A DNA stretch of 64,000 bases from Pelomonas cellulosilytica (GTDB lineage: Bacteria > Pseudomonadota > Gammaproteobacteria > Burkholderiales > Burkholderiaceae_C): positions 82,717 to 146,716 of the forward strand of contig NZ_JAJTWU010000008.1 of the NCBI RefSeq assembly GCF_021353265.1, in the 5' to 3' direction. Position 1 is the stretch's first letter, and every line of letters starts with the position of its first letter. A program made the position numbers and the translations under genes. This document shows, piece after piece, positions 9,205 through 18,240 of the stretch. Below the pieces are notes generated by a model, which saw only the letters and a program-made list of their open reading frames with translations, was not told where the DNA came from and made no database searches.

Positions 9205-10902
9205 TCAGAAAAACTTGGACAGGGACAGCAGTGCGCGGGTCTCCTTGCGCGTGCCGTCGGCGTCCTGTTGCGTCACCGGGTTGCGCGTGGGGTTGCGCCC
9301 GTGGCGGTGGGCCAGCGCCGCACGCGCCGTCACGCCGCCCGGCGCCTCCCACGTGAGCTCCACGCCCGAGCCGCTCAGGTGGAAGCGGTTGGGCTGCTGC
9401 GTTGCGAGGTTAGGGTCCTCGTCGCGCCAGCCCATGCCCTGGTCGTGGAACAGGCTCACCGCCCAGGCCGGCGAGAACTTGAACTTCCAGTCGATGTTCA
9501 GCAGCAGGCCGGAGTCCACGCTGGGCTCCGACGTGCTGTAGGCGCGCACTGCGTAGGGACCGGCGAGCTGGAACTTCTCCGACGGGTCCAGGTTCTTGCT
9601 GGCTTTCTGCGCGGCACCTGACAGGGTCAGCGTCTGCTGCGCATCCAGCCGCTGCAGCCGCGTCAGCGTGGCGTTGAAGTGGCCGAAATGGCCGTTGCGG
9701 CGCGGGCCGCCGGGCAACTGGTCACTGGCCAGGTCGGCGGCGTTGTCCGACAGGTCCAGCTTGCCGACCACGGCCTGCGCAGCCACCATCCAGACACCGC
9801 CGCCGCCCCAGTCGTCACGCCGGTCCAGGTTGAAGGACAGCGTCATCAGGTCGATGCGCTTGCGGCTCAGCTCCACGCCGGCTACGAGATTCTTGAAATG
9901 CTTGCGCTCGGCCGCGAGCTGCAGGCTGGCGTTGCGCTCGGTGCTGCGCTGCAGCGGGTAGCTCAGCAGGCCACCCAGCGTGCTGGCGTTGCCGGCGTAG
10001 CGCACGGTGTTCAGGTCGTAGCCGTAATGCAGGCCGGAGGTCTGCAGCGTGCCCCTTAGCCCGTCGCTGCCCAGCGGCAGCGACACCGCCGCGCGGCCGT
10101 AGGTTGAGTCCTTGCTGCCGAAGGTGGCCAGCGACCACTGGTCGCCCTGAGCCAGCGGTCCGTTCAGCGCCAGGTTCACGGCAACGCGGGCCTCGCCCGT
10201 GGCGCGGGAGCCGGTGTTGTCCACCATCGCGTTGCCGGTCAGCAGCGGCGCGTCGGTCAGCGCGGCGACAAGGCGTGTGTCGCCGGCCTTGTCACCCGGC
10301 TCCAGCACCGATGCCGCGCGCATGCCGGGCGTCTCGTTCAGCAGCGTGATGGCGCGCTGCACGTCGTCCGTCCGCAGCGGCTCGCCTTCCTTCTGGCGGG
10401 CCAGCAGGTAGTCGCGCGCCCGTGCCTCGGCCAGCGCGCGCGGGGCGCCGCGGTTCTCGATGCGCACCGCCGACAGCCGACCCTCGGCCACCTGGATGCG
10501 CACCACACCGTCGCGCACCTCCTGCTCCGGCAGCCAGGCGCGCGCCAGGTAGCCGCGCTGCTGGTAGGCCTCGACGATGGCGTCCACGGCACGCCGCAGC
10601 GAGGCCAGGTCGTGCTTCTGGCCCACCCACGGCTGGAGCACCGTCTGCAAGGCCTCGGCATCGAGGAGCTGCGCGCCCTGCACGTCGAAGCGCTGCACGA
10701 TGACACCGACGCCCGGTGCCACCTGGGACGGTCTGGGCGCCGGTGGCGCGGGCAGGCCCGATGGCCGCGGCCGGGACGTGGCCTTCTCGGCCTCCCTCAG
10801 CAGGTCTTCGCCGGTCGGTGGTGTCTGCGCGCGCAACGGAGGCGCCAGCAGCACGGCGAGTGTGGCGGCCACGGGGGTGAGCACTCGTCGGGCTCGATGC
10901 AT
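9205..10902 (-). CDS. TpsB outer-membrane transporter (ShlB/FhaC/HecB family)
   Basis: The product is 565 residues, typical for TpsB proteins. A signal peptide (MHRARRVLTPVAATLAVLLA…LRAQ) is followed by a Pro-rich linker, a POTRA domain (FDVQGAQLL … AYQQRGYLARAWLP) and a C-terminal beta-barrel ending in LSKFF, with the terminal Phe expected of outer-membrane barrels. The barrel contains the VRAYSTSE motif, a variant of the conserved VRGY loop-6 motif. An in-frame ATG lies 45 codons upstream, but the start at 10902 has GGAG six bases before it and begins the signal peptide. The gene lies immediately upstream of tpsA, so the two very likely form an operon. The role is Sec-dependent, ATP-independent secretion of the TpsA partner. 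Confidence 0.95.
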   Translation of the reverse strand: MHRARRVLTPVAATLAVLLAPPLRAQTPPTGEDLLREAEKATSRPRPSGLPAPPAPRPSQVAPGVGVIVQRFDVQGAQLLDAEALQTVLQPWVGQKHDLASLRRAVDAIVEAYQQRGYLARAWLPEQEVRDGVVRIQVAEGRLSAVRIENRGAPRALAEARARDYLLARQKEGEPLRTDDVQRAITLLNETPGMRAASVLEPGDKAGDTRLVAALTDAPLLTGNAMVDNTGSRATGEARVAVNLALNGPLAQGDQWSLATFGSKDSTYGRAAVSLPLGSDGLRGTLQTSGLHYGYDLNTVRYAGNASTLGGLLSYPLQRSTERNASLQLAAERKHFKNLVAGVELSRKRIDLMTLSFNLDRRDDWGGGGVWMVAAQAVVGKLDLSDNAADLASDQLPGGPRRNGHFGHFNATLTRLQRLDAQQTLTLSGAAQKASKNLDPSEKFQLAGPYAVRAYSTSEPSVDSGLLLNIDWKFKFSPAWAVSLFHDQGMGWRDEDPNLATQQPNRFHLSGSGVELTWEAPGGVTARAALAHRHGRNPTRNPVTQQDADGTRKETRALLSLSKFF

Positions 10903-11247
10903 TTGCGTCTCCGTTTCTTTGGAGCCGCATGACCGAGGCCACGGACAGGGAAGGCACGACGGCCGAACACGGCGCGCTAGCCGGGCTTGGCTTGAGATCC
11001 GCTCCCTGTTCCGATGCTGGCCGGTGCCGATCTGCAAACAGGTTGTTCGCCGGACCGGCGGTCATGCCGCCCTAGTTCTGTAACTTGGCGAACCCATCCT
11101 AGTCCTGCGCTTCATGCGCCGGCAAGCCGGTAAAGGGGCGAAAGTGGTGGCAGATTGCCGGGTCTTCAGGCTCGTTCAGCCCAGCGTGGCGCGCCCGCAT
11201 CGGTCCGGTTCCGGGGCATGGCAACCCCTCTTGCGGGGTGCGGCGTG
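10903..11247. other. 345-bp intergenic region upstream of tpsB
   Basis: I see no convincing gene here. It should hold the tpsB promoter, read on the minus strand. Short inverted repeats are visible: GGCGG/CCGCC and GCCGG/CCGGC around 11043-11072. A CTCC at 10920-10925 (minus strand) could pair with the GGAG Shine-Dalgarno of tpsB at 10908-10913. No clear terminator for fdhD was found. Confidence 0.5.
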
Positions 11248-12015
11248 TCAGGCGTAACGCGTGGCTCGGCCGGGGCGAACGAAGGCCCACAGCTGCAGGC
11301 CCAGGCCGCGCGCCGTCGCAATGGCCAGACTGCTGGGCGCGGACATGCAGGCCAGCAGCCCCGCGCCCGCCATGGCGGTCTTGTGGACCAATTCGAAGCT
11401 GGCGCGGCTGGACATCAGCACGAAGCCGTCGTGCCGGTCGGCGTCGCGGCGGGCGAGGGCGCCAACCAGCTTGTCCAGCGCGTTGTGGCGGCCCACGTCC
11501 TCGCGCACCAGCACGACCTCGCCGCTCGGCCGGCACCAGGCTGCCGCGTGCAGGCCGCCGCAGTGGGCGTTCAATACCTGTGCGTCGCGCAAGGCGGCCA
11601 GCGCATGGTCGAGAGCGCCGGGCGCGAGCGTCGGCACCGTGACCGCCGCGGGCTGTAGAGCACCGAGCTGCGCCAGGCTTTCCACGCCGCACAGCCCGCA
11701 GCCGGTGCGGCCGGCCAGCGTGCGCCGCCGCACCTTCAGCCGCTGCTCGCAAGCGGCGGTCACCGTCAACGCCAGCTCGATGCCTTCGGGCCGTAGGTCC
11801 ACCTCTACGTCCAGCAGCTCCTGCCGCTTGCCGACCCAGCCCTCCGCGAGGCCGAAACCCAGCGCGAAGTCCTCCAGGTCCGCTGGCGTCGCGAGCATGA
11901 CGGCCTGCGAGATGCCGTTGACCGTCAGCGCCACCGGCACCTCGACGGCGACGGTCTCTTCGGCGGGCGTGTTCAGCGGTTGCAGTGTCAGCAGCGGTGC
12001 GAAGTCCTGGTCCAT
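11248..12015 (-). CDS. fdhD: FdhD, formate dehydrogenase accessory sulfurtransferase
   Basis: The 255-residue product matches the usual FdhD length. It carries the CGLCG motif with Cys106 and Cys109, followed by the conserved GGLHAAAWC and REDVGRHNALDKLVG segments and SSRASFELV-K, all hallmarks of the family. FdhD transfers sulfur from IscS to the molybdenum cofactor before its insertion into formate dehydrogenase; it is cytoplasmic. No formate dehydrogenase structural genes are in the window, so its target is elsewhere. It is divergent from the PaiB-like gene, with 38 bp between the starts. No strong ribosome binding site is visible before the ATG. Confidence 0.95.
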   Translation of the reverse strand: MDQDFAPLLTLQPLNTPAEETVAVEVPVALTVNGISQAVMLATPADLEDFALGFGLAEGWVGKRQELLDVEVDLRPEGIELALTVTAACEQRLKVRRRTLAGRTGCGLCGVESLAQLGALQPAAVTVPTLAPGALDHALAALRDAQVLNAHCGGLHAAAWCRPSGEVVLVREDVGRHNALDKLVGALARRDADRHDGFVLMSSRASFELVHKTAMAGAGLLACMSAPSSLAIATARGLGLQLWAFVRPGRATRYA

Positions 12016-12053
12016 GGCGGCGATGATAGGAGCGTCATTCCGCCGGAGCCGCC

Positions 12054-12668
12054 GTGTACCTTCCCGCCCATTTCAACGACACCGACATCGGCCATGCGCT
12101 GCGGCTCATCGCCGAGCATCCGCTGGCCTTGCTCGTGGGCCCGGACGCGCAGGGCGAGAGCTTCGGCACGCATGTGCCGCTGGTCGCCGTGCCCGGCGAT
12201 GGCCTCGTGCTGGAAGGCCACATGGCCCGCGCGAATCCGCATTGGGGCTGGCTGCAGGCGCAGCGGCGCGTGCTGGCTGTCTTCAGCGGACCGAGCGCCT
12301 ACGTGAGCCCGCGGCACTACGAGTCGGTGAAGAACGTGCCGACATGGAACTACGCGGCACTGCACGCCTATGGCGATGTGGTGTTGATCGACGGCGCCGC
12401 CGACAAGGACGCGCTGCTCAAGCGCCTGATCGGGCAGTTCGAGCCCGACTACTCCGAACAGTGGCGCGGCCTGCCGGAGGACTACCAGTACAAGCTGCTG
12501 GGCGCCATCGTGGGCTTTCGCATCCATGTGACCCGTTGGGAGCTGAAACTCAAGCTCAGCCAGAACCGCGCTGCTGTCGAGCGCGAACGCATCCGCGAGG
12601 CGCTAGCGGTATCGACGCGCGGCGATGAGCGTGCCGTGGCGGACTGGATGACGAGGCTGGGCGGCTAG
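12054..12668 (+). CDS. PaiB-like FMN-binding protein
   Basis: The 204-residue product begins at a GTG with GGAG five bases upstream. It matches the PaiB/FMN-binding negative regulator family: the start MYLPAHF, then THVPLV, GHMARANPHW, FSGPSAYVSPRHY, VPTWNY and, near the C-terminus, GFRI-VTRWELKLKLSQNR. The fold is a split-barrel flavin-binding domain. In Bacillus, PaiB was described as a repressor of sporulation and protease genes; in proteobacteria the role is unknown and may be enzymatic. The gene overlaps the convergent DUF72 gene by four bases. Confidence 0.92.
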   Translation: MYLPAHFNDTDIGHALRLIAEHPLALLVGPDAQGESFGTHVPLVAVPGDGLVLEGHMARANPHWGWLQAQRRVLAVFSGPSAYVSPRHYESVKNVPTWNYAALHAYGDVVLIDGAADKDALLKRLIGQFEPDYSEQWRGLPEDYQYKLLGAIVGFRIHVTRWELKLKLSQNRAAVERERIREALAVSTRGDERAVADWMTRLGG

Positions 12669-13480
12669 GCCTCGACCGCCTCGCCCAACGCCCGCCGCAG
12701 CGCCATCGCCGCGTGTGGCGCGCGCTCCTTTGCGCCGCTGATGAAGTAGACGAACACGTCCCGCGGTCGGCCGGTGCCACCCGTTGAGGGTTCGATGCGG
12801 GGCACGCCCTCCGGCTCGCTACCCGCTGCCCAGGCGTGTGCAGCAGCGGCGAGCTGGGGAAAAACGTCGGGCTTGCAGCCCAGCGGTTCGTCGGTGTGAG
12901 TGCGCATGATGCGCGTGTAGACGAAGTCACCGGTCACGTCGGCGATGGGCGGGTGATCGTCGGACTCGGTGAAGACTGTCGCCACGTTGAACTGGCGGGC
13001 CAGAGCCAGGTAGTCCGCGCATTGGAAGCTGTCATGTCGGACATCCAGCGCGTGGCGCAGCGCCAGGCCGTCGACGCTCGGCGGCAGCAGCTCCAGGAAA
13101 GCCGTCAGGTCGGCAGCGTCGAACTTGTGGCTGGGCGCAAGCTGCCAGACGATGGGGCCGAGCTTGTCGCCCAGCTCGGCGATGCCCGAATCGATGAAAC
13201 GTCGGATCGACTCCGCACCCTCGGCCAGCACGCGCCGCTGCGTGGCGAAGCGGATGGCCTTCAGCGAGAAGACGAAGCTGTCCGGCGTCTCGTGCCGCCA
13301 TTTCGCGAACGTGGCCGGCTTCTGCGCACCGTAGTAAGTGCTGTTGATCTCGATGGCGGTGAGCCGCTGGCTTGCGTATGCAAGCTCGCGCGCCTGCGGC
13401 CAGCCCTTGGGATAGAAGTTGTCCCGCCAGGGCTCGAAGTTCCAGCCACCGATGCCGACACGGATCTTTCCTTCGCTCAC
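12665..13480 (-). CDS. DUF72 (YecE-like) TIM-barrel protein
   Basis: The 271-residue product opens with the family signature IGGWNFEPWRDNFYPKG and contains EINSTYYG, WRHETPDSFVFSLKA, GPIVWQLAPSHKFD, ALRH…DVRHDSF and YTRIMRTHTDEP. The biochemical role of DUF72 is not established. The GTG start is preceded by AGGAGG with six bases between. The gene lies 31 bp downstream of the S9 peptidase gene on the same strand, so the two are probably cotranscribed, though no functional link is evident. Confidence 0.93.
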   Translation of the reverse strand: MSEGKIRVGIGGWNFEPWRDNFYPKGWPQARELAYASQRLTAIEINSTYYGAQKPATFAKWRHETPDSFVFSLKAIRFATQRRVLAEGAESIRRFIDSGIAELGDKLGPIVWQLAPSHKFDAADLTAFLELLPPSVDGLALRHALDVRHDSFQCADYLALARQFNVATVFTESDDHPPIADVTGDFVYTRIMRTHTDEPLGCKPDVFPQLAAAAHAWAAGSEPEGVPRIEPSTGGTGRPRDVFVYFISGAKERAPHAAMALRRALGEAVEA

Positions 13481-13511
13481 GCTGCCTCCTGGGCGGTTGG
13501 GTGGCGCGAAT

Positions 13512-15536
13512 CTATCGGTGTGGCTTCAGCGGTGCAAGCTGTTCGGCGAGGAACGGTTCGAGCATGTCCAGCATCTCCTGGTGGCTGGACCGCAGGCTGA
13601 AACCATGGCCTTCGCCGAACTTCGCGAGCCACAAGGGCTCGTTGCCGGCGCGCCTGAGCGCATCGCGCATGAACTCGGCCTGCTCCAGCGGCGTGCGCTG
13701 GTCGTGCTGACCGGCCACGATCATGACCCTGGCCTTGATGCGCGACGCCAGGTAGCGCGGCGACACCGCGTCCAGAGCGGCCTTATCCTTCACGGGGTCG
13801 CCCGTCATGTCGATCCACAGCGCACGGGCCTCGTGGTGCCGTGACAGGTCGCCCCAGTCCGACGTGAGCTGCCGCGCAAGGTCCGAGACCGGAAAGCTAG
13901 CCACGGCGCAGCGGTAGCGGTCCGGGGTCCGAGCGACGGCCATCAGGCTGGCGTAGCCGCCGTAGCTGGCGCCCATGATGCACAGGCGCTGCGGGTCGGC
14001 GACGCCGCGCTGGATCAGCGCGTCCAGCGCGTCATCGACGTCGTCCTGCATCGCCAGGCCTATCTGGCCCCGTGACGCCAGCGCGAACCGCTTGCCGAAA
14101 CCGGTGCTGCCCCGGAAGCTCGGCAGCAGCACCTGGTAACCGCGCGACGCCAGCCAGCGGGCCATGGCCATGTCGCCGTCGGCATCACCCCAGGTCGCGC
14201 CTCGGACCCATGGCCCGCCGTGCACGATGACGATGGTGGGCAGCGGCGCAGCGGGGGAGGCCTGCGGCGGCCGCAGTACGTGCGCCGACAGCGGCAGGCC
14301 GTCGCGCGTGCGCAGCGCCAGCGTCTCGGTGGCCGGCACGCGGCGCGCGTCGAGGCCGGGCTGCACGTTGAGCACCTCTCTCAGCCGCCCGCTGACCGAG
14401 TCCAGCAGATACCAACGCGCGACTTCGGTGTCGGAGCGCGAGCTGACGAACACCTGCGACGACGCGGAGAACTGCAGCGCATTGATGCGCCCCGGCAGCG
14501 CCTGGTCTACCAGCGTCTGCAGCCGCCGGCGCCGTTCGTCCATCCACGCGAAGACGGGGCGCGTGGTATCCATCTCTACGCCCAGCAGCTCGCCGTTGGC
14601 GCTGCGCAGCAGCACGCCGATGTCGTCGCCGAAGGCATCCACGGCCACGTCGTAGCTCGGATGCTCGATCAGCACGTCACCCCACTGGGCGCTGGCGGGG
14701 TCGTACTCGCGCAGCGCGACGGTGTCGCGGCCTTCGTTGGTGGCTACCAGCAGCTTGCCGTCGGGCTCGACGCTGACGGGCAGGCGCACATCGTCGCGCC
14801 CCGTGCGGAAGCGCCACAGCTCGCGCCAGCGGCCGTCGGCGTCGCGGTAATGCACAACGCGCTCGGTGGTGCGCTCCACGTCGCTGATCGCCACGCGGGG
14901 CTCCAGCTGCGGGTCCAGCACCCAGTCGATCGTGCGCGCGGGCCGCTGTGCCGTCAGCAGCTGGCGTTTACCGGTGGCAGCGTTGACGCGGTAGAGGTCC
15001 ACGCTGTCCTTGTCGACGTCGTTGCACTGGCCGATGAATTCCTCGTCGCTGTCAGGCACGGCTTGGACCGGCGTCATCGAGGTGTAGCGGCGCCGGCTGC
15101 TGTTCACCCAGTCGTTGAACGTGGCGTGCAGCTTGCGTTCCTGCTGGCCATCGCGGCTGATGACGAAGAGGCCACCTTGGCGCAACTGGGTCTTGCGGCT
15201 CTGGCCGTGCTGGTCCAGCGTGTACAGCAGGCGGCCATTGCCCAGCCACATCGGTTGCGCGATGTCGGCATCGATAAAGCCGATGTGGGATTCGTACCGG
15301 CCTTCCTGCAGGTCAAAGATGCTCAGCCCCATGCGGCCGCGACGCGCCGCCAGCAGCGCGAGGTAGCGGCCGTCGGGCGACAGGCGCGGCGCAGCGAATC
15401 TAGCGCTGCTGAATGCTTCATCGACCGTCAGCGGCTGCAAGGGCGGCGGCGTGTCGGTCAGAGGCGTCTGGGCGGCAGCAGGGGGCAGGCACAGCGAGGC
15501 GGCCAGCAGCAGCGGGGCGAAAAGTATCGGGCGCAT
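13512..15536 (-). CDS. S9-family (prolyl-oligopeptidase-like) peptidase, exported
   Basis: The product is 674 residues. A signal peptide (MRPILFAPLLLAASLCLPPAAAQ) is followed by a beta-propeller-like region and a C-terminal alpha/beta hydrolase. Catalytic residues are Ser524 in GASYGGY, Asp in VAGQHDQRTP and His in GEGHGFS. Proteins of this type are dipeptidyl or acylaminoacyl peptidases; the signal peptide puts it in the periplasm. The frame stays open to 15602, but that extension would overlap the ETF-QO terminator, so I start at the signal peptide. No strong Shine-Dalgarno is seen. Confidence 0.93.
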   Translation of the reverse strand: MRPILFAPLLLAASLCLPPAAAQTPLTDTPPPLQPLTVDEAFSSARFAAPRLSPDGRYLALLAARRGRMGLSIFDLQEGRYESHIGFIDADIAQPMWLGNGRLLYTLDQHGQSRKTQLRQGGLFVISRDGQQERKLHATFNDWVNSSRRRYTSMTPVQAVPDSDEEFIGQCNDVDKDSVDLYRVNAATGKRQLLTAQRPARTIDWVLDPQLEPRVAISDVERTTERVVHYRDADGRWRELWRFRTGRDDVRLPVSVEPDGKLLVATNEGRDTVALREYDPASAQWGDVLIEHPSYDVAVDAFGDDIGVLLRSANGELLGVEMDTTRPVFAWMDERRRRLQTLVDQALPGRINALQFSASSQVFVSSRSDTEVARWYLLDSVSGRLREVLNVQPGLDARRVPATETLALRTRDGLPLSAHVLRPPQASPAAPLPTIVIVHGGPWVRGATWGDADGDMAMARWLASRGYQVLLPSFRGSTGFGKRFALASRGQIGLAMQDDVDDALDALIQRGVADPQRLCIMGASYGGYASLMAVARTPDRYRCAVASFPVSDLARQLTSDWGDLSRHHEARALWIDMTGDPVKDKAALDAVSPRYLASRIKARVMIVAGQHDQRTPLEQAEFMRDALRRAGNEPLWLAKFGEGHGFSLRSSHQEMLDMLEPFLAEQLAPLKPHR

Positions 15537-15585
15537 TCGGATGACAGCGAAGGGTGTTGGAGCGCCGGCTCTGCGGCCGGGCGGC

Positions 15586-15624
15586 AAAAAAAGAGCCAGC
15601 ACGCCCGGAGGGCGGTGCTGGCTC
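15586..15624 (-). terminator. Rho-independent terminator of the ETF-QO gene
   Basis: On the minus strand a long stem (GAGCCAGCAC pairing with GTGCTGGCTC, plus inner GCCC/GGGC) is followed at once by seven T residues (plus-strand A run at 15586-15592). It begins 20 bp after the ETF-QO stop codon. It is one of the two clearest intrinsic terminators in the window. Confidence 0.92.
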
Positions 15625-15643
15625 GTGGCTTGCGGGAGGAAGT

Positions 15644-17317
15644 CTACATGCCGGCGTAGTTAGGCCCGCCGCCGCCTTCGGGCGTCACCCAGACGATATT
15701 TTGGGTTGGGTCCTTGATGTCGCAGGTCTTGCAGTGCACGCAGTTTTGCGCGTTGATCTGCAGCCGCTCGCCGCCGGCTTCCGCGGTGACGAACTCATAG
15801 ACGCCGGCTGGGCAGTAGCGGCTCTCTGGGCCGGCAAACTTCGCGAGGTTGACCTGCACCGGCACCGCGTCGCTCTTCAGCGTCAGATGAGAGGGCTGGT
15901 TCTCTTCGTGGTTGGTATTGGAGATGAAGACGGACGACAGCCGGTCGAAGGTCAGCTGGCCGTCCGGCTTCGGGTAGGCGATGCGCTGGCATTCGGCCGC
16001 CGGGCGCAACGCATCGTGGTCGGCCTTGTGGTTATGAAGCGTCCATGGCGGGCTTTGCACGCCCAGCTTGGGCAGCAGCCATTGCTCGATGCCGGTCATC
16101 AGCTGGCCGGCGGTCTTGCCCTTCTTGAACCACAGCTTGAAGTTGCGCGTCTGCTGTAGTTCCTCGTTCAGCCAGCTCGTCTCGAAGGCGGCGGGGTAGG
16201 CCGTCAGCTCGTCCTGCGCGCGGCCGGCGGCCAGTGCGTCAGCGAGCGCTTCGGCACACAGCATGCCGCTCTTGAGGGCCGCATGGCTGCCCTTGATGCG
16301 CGCGGCGTTCAGGTAGCCCGCGTCGCAGCCGATCAGCGCGCCGCCGGGGAAGACCGTCTTGGGCAGCGCCTGCGGCGTGCCGTTGTTGATCGCGCGGGCG
16401 CCATAGCCGATGCGCTTGCCGCCTTCGATGTGCGCGCGGATGGCCGGGTGGGTTTTCCAGCGCTGCATCTCCTCGAACGGGCTCAGGTAGGGGTTGTCGT
16501 AGTCCAGCCCGATGACGAAGCCGAGCGTGACCTTGTTTCCCGCGAGGTGGTAAAGGAAACCGCCGCCGAAGGTGTCTCCTTCCATCGGCCACCCGGCCGT
16601 GTGCACGACCTTGCCGGGCTGGGCCTTGTCCGCCGGGATCTCCCACAGCTCTTTGATGCCGATGGCAAAGGTCTGGGTGTCCTTGCCTTCGGTCAGCTTG
16701 TACTTGGCCAGCAACTGCTTGCCCAGGTGGCCGCGCGCGCCCTCGGCGAACACGGTGTATTTGCCTAGTAGCTCCATGCCCAGTTGGAAATGGTCGGTCG
16801 GCTCGCCGTCCTTGCCCAGGCCCATGTTGCCGGTGGCCACGCCCTTCACGCGGCCCTGTTCGTCGTAGAGCACCTCGGCGGCGGCAAAGCCGGGGAAGAT
16901 CTCGACGCCCAGGCTCTCGGCCTGCTGTGCCAGCCACTTGACGACGTCGGACAGGCTGACGACGTAGCAGCCGTGGTTGTGAAAGTTGCGCGGCACCAGC
17001 CAGTCCGGCGTGCGTGTGCTGTCGGTCTCGCCGAGGAAGAGCACATCGTCGCTCGTGACCGGCTGATTGAGCGGTGCACCGAGCGACTGCCAGTCGGGCA
17101 GCAGCTCGGTGAGCGCGCGCGGGTCCATGACGGCACCGGACAGGATGTGCGCCCCCGGCTCGGAGCCTTTTTCCAGCACGACGACGCTGGCGTCCGGACG
17201 GACCTGCTTGAGCCGGATGGCCGTGGCCAGCCCAGCCGGCCCGCCGCCGACGACGACCACGTCGTACTCCATGGACTCGCGGGGGCCGAACTGGGTCAGG
17301 ATTTCTTCGGGGGTCAT
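15644..17317 (-). CDS. Electron transfer flavoprotein-ubiquinone oxidoreductase (ETF-QO)
   Basis: The 557-residue length is normal for ETF-QO. The N-terminal FAD-binding motif is VVVGGGPAGLATAIRLKQ, followed by GAHILSGAVMDP and GGALIGCDAGYLNAARIKGSH. The C-terminus carries the single 4Fe-4S cluster ligands (CPAGVYEF, then NCVHCKTCDIKDPTQNI). The enzyme passes electrons from reduced ETF, loaded by acyl-CoA and amino-acid dehydrogenases, to ubiquinone at the inner membrane. The start has GGAG eight bases upstream. It stands alone, with its own terminator, and is divergent from the SDR gene; the etfAB genes are not in the window. Confidence 0.97.
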   Translation of the reverse strand: MTPEEILTQFGPRESMEYDVVVVGGGPAGLATAIRLKQVRPDASVVVLEKGSEPGAHILSGAVMDPRALTELLPDWQSLGAPLNQPVTSDDVLFLGETDSTRTPDWLVPRNFHNHGCYVVSLSDVVKWLAQQAESLGVEIFPGFAAAEVLYDEQGRVKGVATGNMGLGKDGEPTDHFQLGMELLGKYTVFAEGARGHLGKQLLAKYKLTEGKDTQTFAIGIKELWEIPADKAQPGKVVHTAGWPMEGDTFGGGFLYHLAGNKVTLGFVIGLDYDNPYLSPFEEMQRWKTHPAIRAHIEGGKRIGYGARAINNGTPQALPKTVFPGGALIGCDAGYLNAARIKGSHAALKSGMLCAEALADALAAGRAQDELTAYPAAFETSWLNEELQQTRNFKLWFKKGKTAGQLMTGIEQWLLPKLGVQSPPWTLHNHKADHDALRPAAECQRIAYPKPDGQLTFDRLSSVFISNTNHEENQPSHLTLKSDAVPVQVNLAKFAGPESRYCPAGVYEFVTAEAGGERLQINAQNCVHCKTCDIKDPTQNIVWVTPEGGGGPNYAGM

Positions 17318-17451
17318 GCGGGAGGCTCCGGGGACTTTGAAAACTGGGCGGGATTCTAGAGAGGCGGCACCGCAAATCGAACGGTCGTGCTTTTTTAGTG
17401 CGCGGACTCCAGGCCGGTACGATGGCAGCCAACCACCGACAAGGCAGTCCC

Positions 17452-18234
17452 ATGAGTTATTCCATCAACCTCGAAGGCCGCGTGGCCTTGATCACCGGTG
17501 CGTCCAGCGGCCTGGGTGCGCAGTTCGCGCGCACGCTGTCGCAGGCCGGCGCCTGCGTCGTGCTGGCGGGGCGGCGGCTGGAGCGGCTCAAGGACTTGCG
17601 TGCCGAGATCGAAGGACAGGGCGGTGATGCCCATGTCGTGCAGCTGGACGTGACCGACGTGTCCAGCATCAAGGCGGCCGTGGCCCACGCCGAGACCGAG
17701 GTCGGCACGCTGGACATCCTCATCAACAATTCCGGCGTCAGCACGACGCAGCGTCTGACCGACGTCACGGAGAATGACTACGACTACGTGATGGACACCA
17801 ACACGCGCGGGGCGTTCTTCGTGGCGCAGGAGGTGGGTAAGCGCATGCTGGCGCGGGCCCGCGGTGCGGCGCCGGGGACGTTCATCGGCGGGCGCATCGT
17901 CAACGTCGCGTCCATGGCCGGCCTGCGGGTGCTGAGCCAGATCGGCGTCTATGCGATGAGCAAGGCGGCGGTCATCCACATGACGCGCGCGATGGCGCTG
18001 GAGTGGGGCAAGTACGGCATCAACGTCAACGCGATCTGCCCCGGCTACATTGACACCGAGATCAACCATCACCACTGGGACACCGAGCAGGGCAGGAAGC
18101 TCATCGAGCTGCTGCCGCGCAAGCGCGTGGGTCAGCCCAAGGACCTGGATACGGCGCTGCTGATGCTGTGCGCCAACGAGAGCCATTTCATCAATGGCGC
18201 GGTCATCCAGGCGGACGACGGATTCGGGGTCTGA
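17452..18234 (+). CDS. SDR-family oxidoreductase (FabG-like)
   Basis: The 260-residue product has the classical short-chain dehydrogenase layout: cofactor motif TGASSGLG near the N-terminus, NNSG, catalytic Ser in VNVASMAG, and YAMSK (Tyr-x-x-x-Lys). The C-terminus contains the LP-KRVGQPKDLDTALLMLCA pattern of FabG relatives. The frame extends upstream to a GTG at 17398, but MSYSINLEGRVALITG is the typical start. The substrate is unknown; beside ETF-QO, a role in acyl-CoA or hydroxyacid oxidation is possible. It is followed six bases later by yceH, so the two are likely cotranscribed. Confidence 0.92.
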   Translation: MSYSINLEGRVALITGASSGLGAQFARTLSQAGACVVLAGRRLERLKDLRAEIEGQGGDAHVVQLDVTDVSSIKAAVAHAETEVGTLDILINNSGVSTTQRLTDVTENDYDYVMDTNTRGAFFVAQEVGKRMLARARGAAPGTFIGGRIVNVASMAGLRVLSQIGVYAMSKAAVIHMTRAMALEWGKYGINVNAICPGYIDTEINHHHWDTEQGRKLIELLPRKRVGQPKDLDTALLMLCANESHFINGAVIQADDGFGV

Positions 18235-18240
18235 GCGACG

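Noticed and set aside
15536-15602. N-terminal extension of the S9 peptidase
   Set aside because: The extra 22 codons would start inside the ETF-QO terminator and precede a normal signal peptide, so they are not coding.
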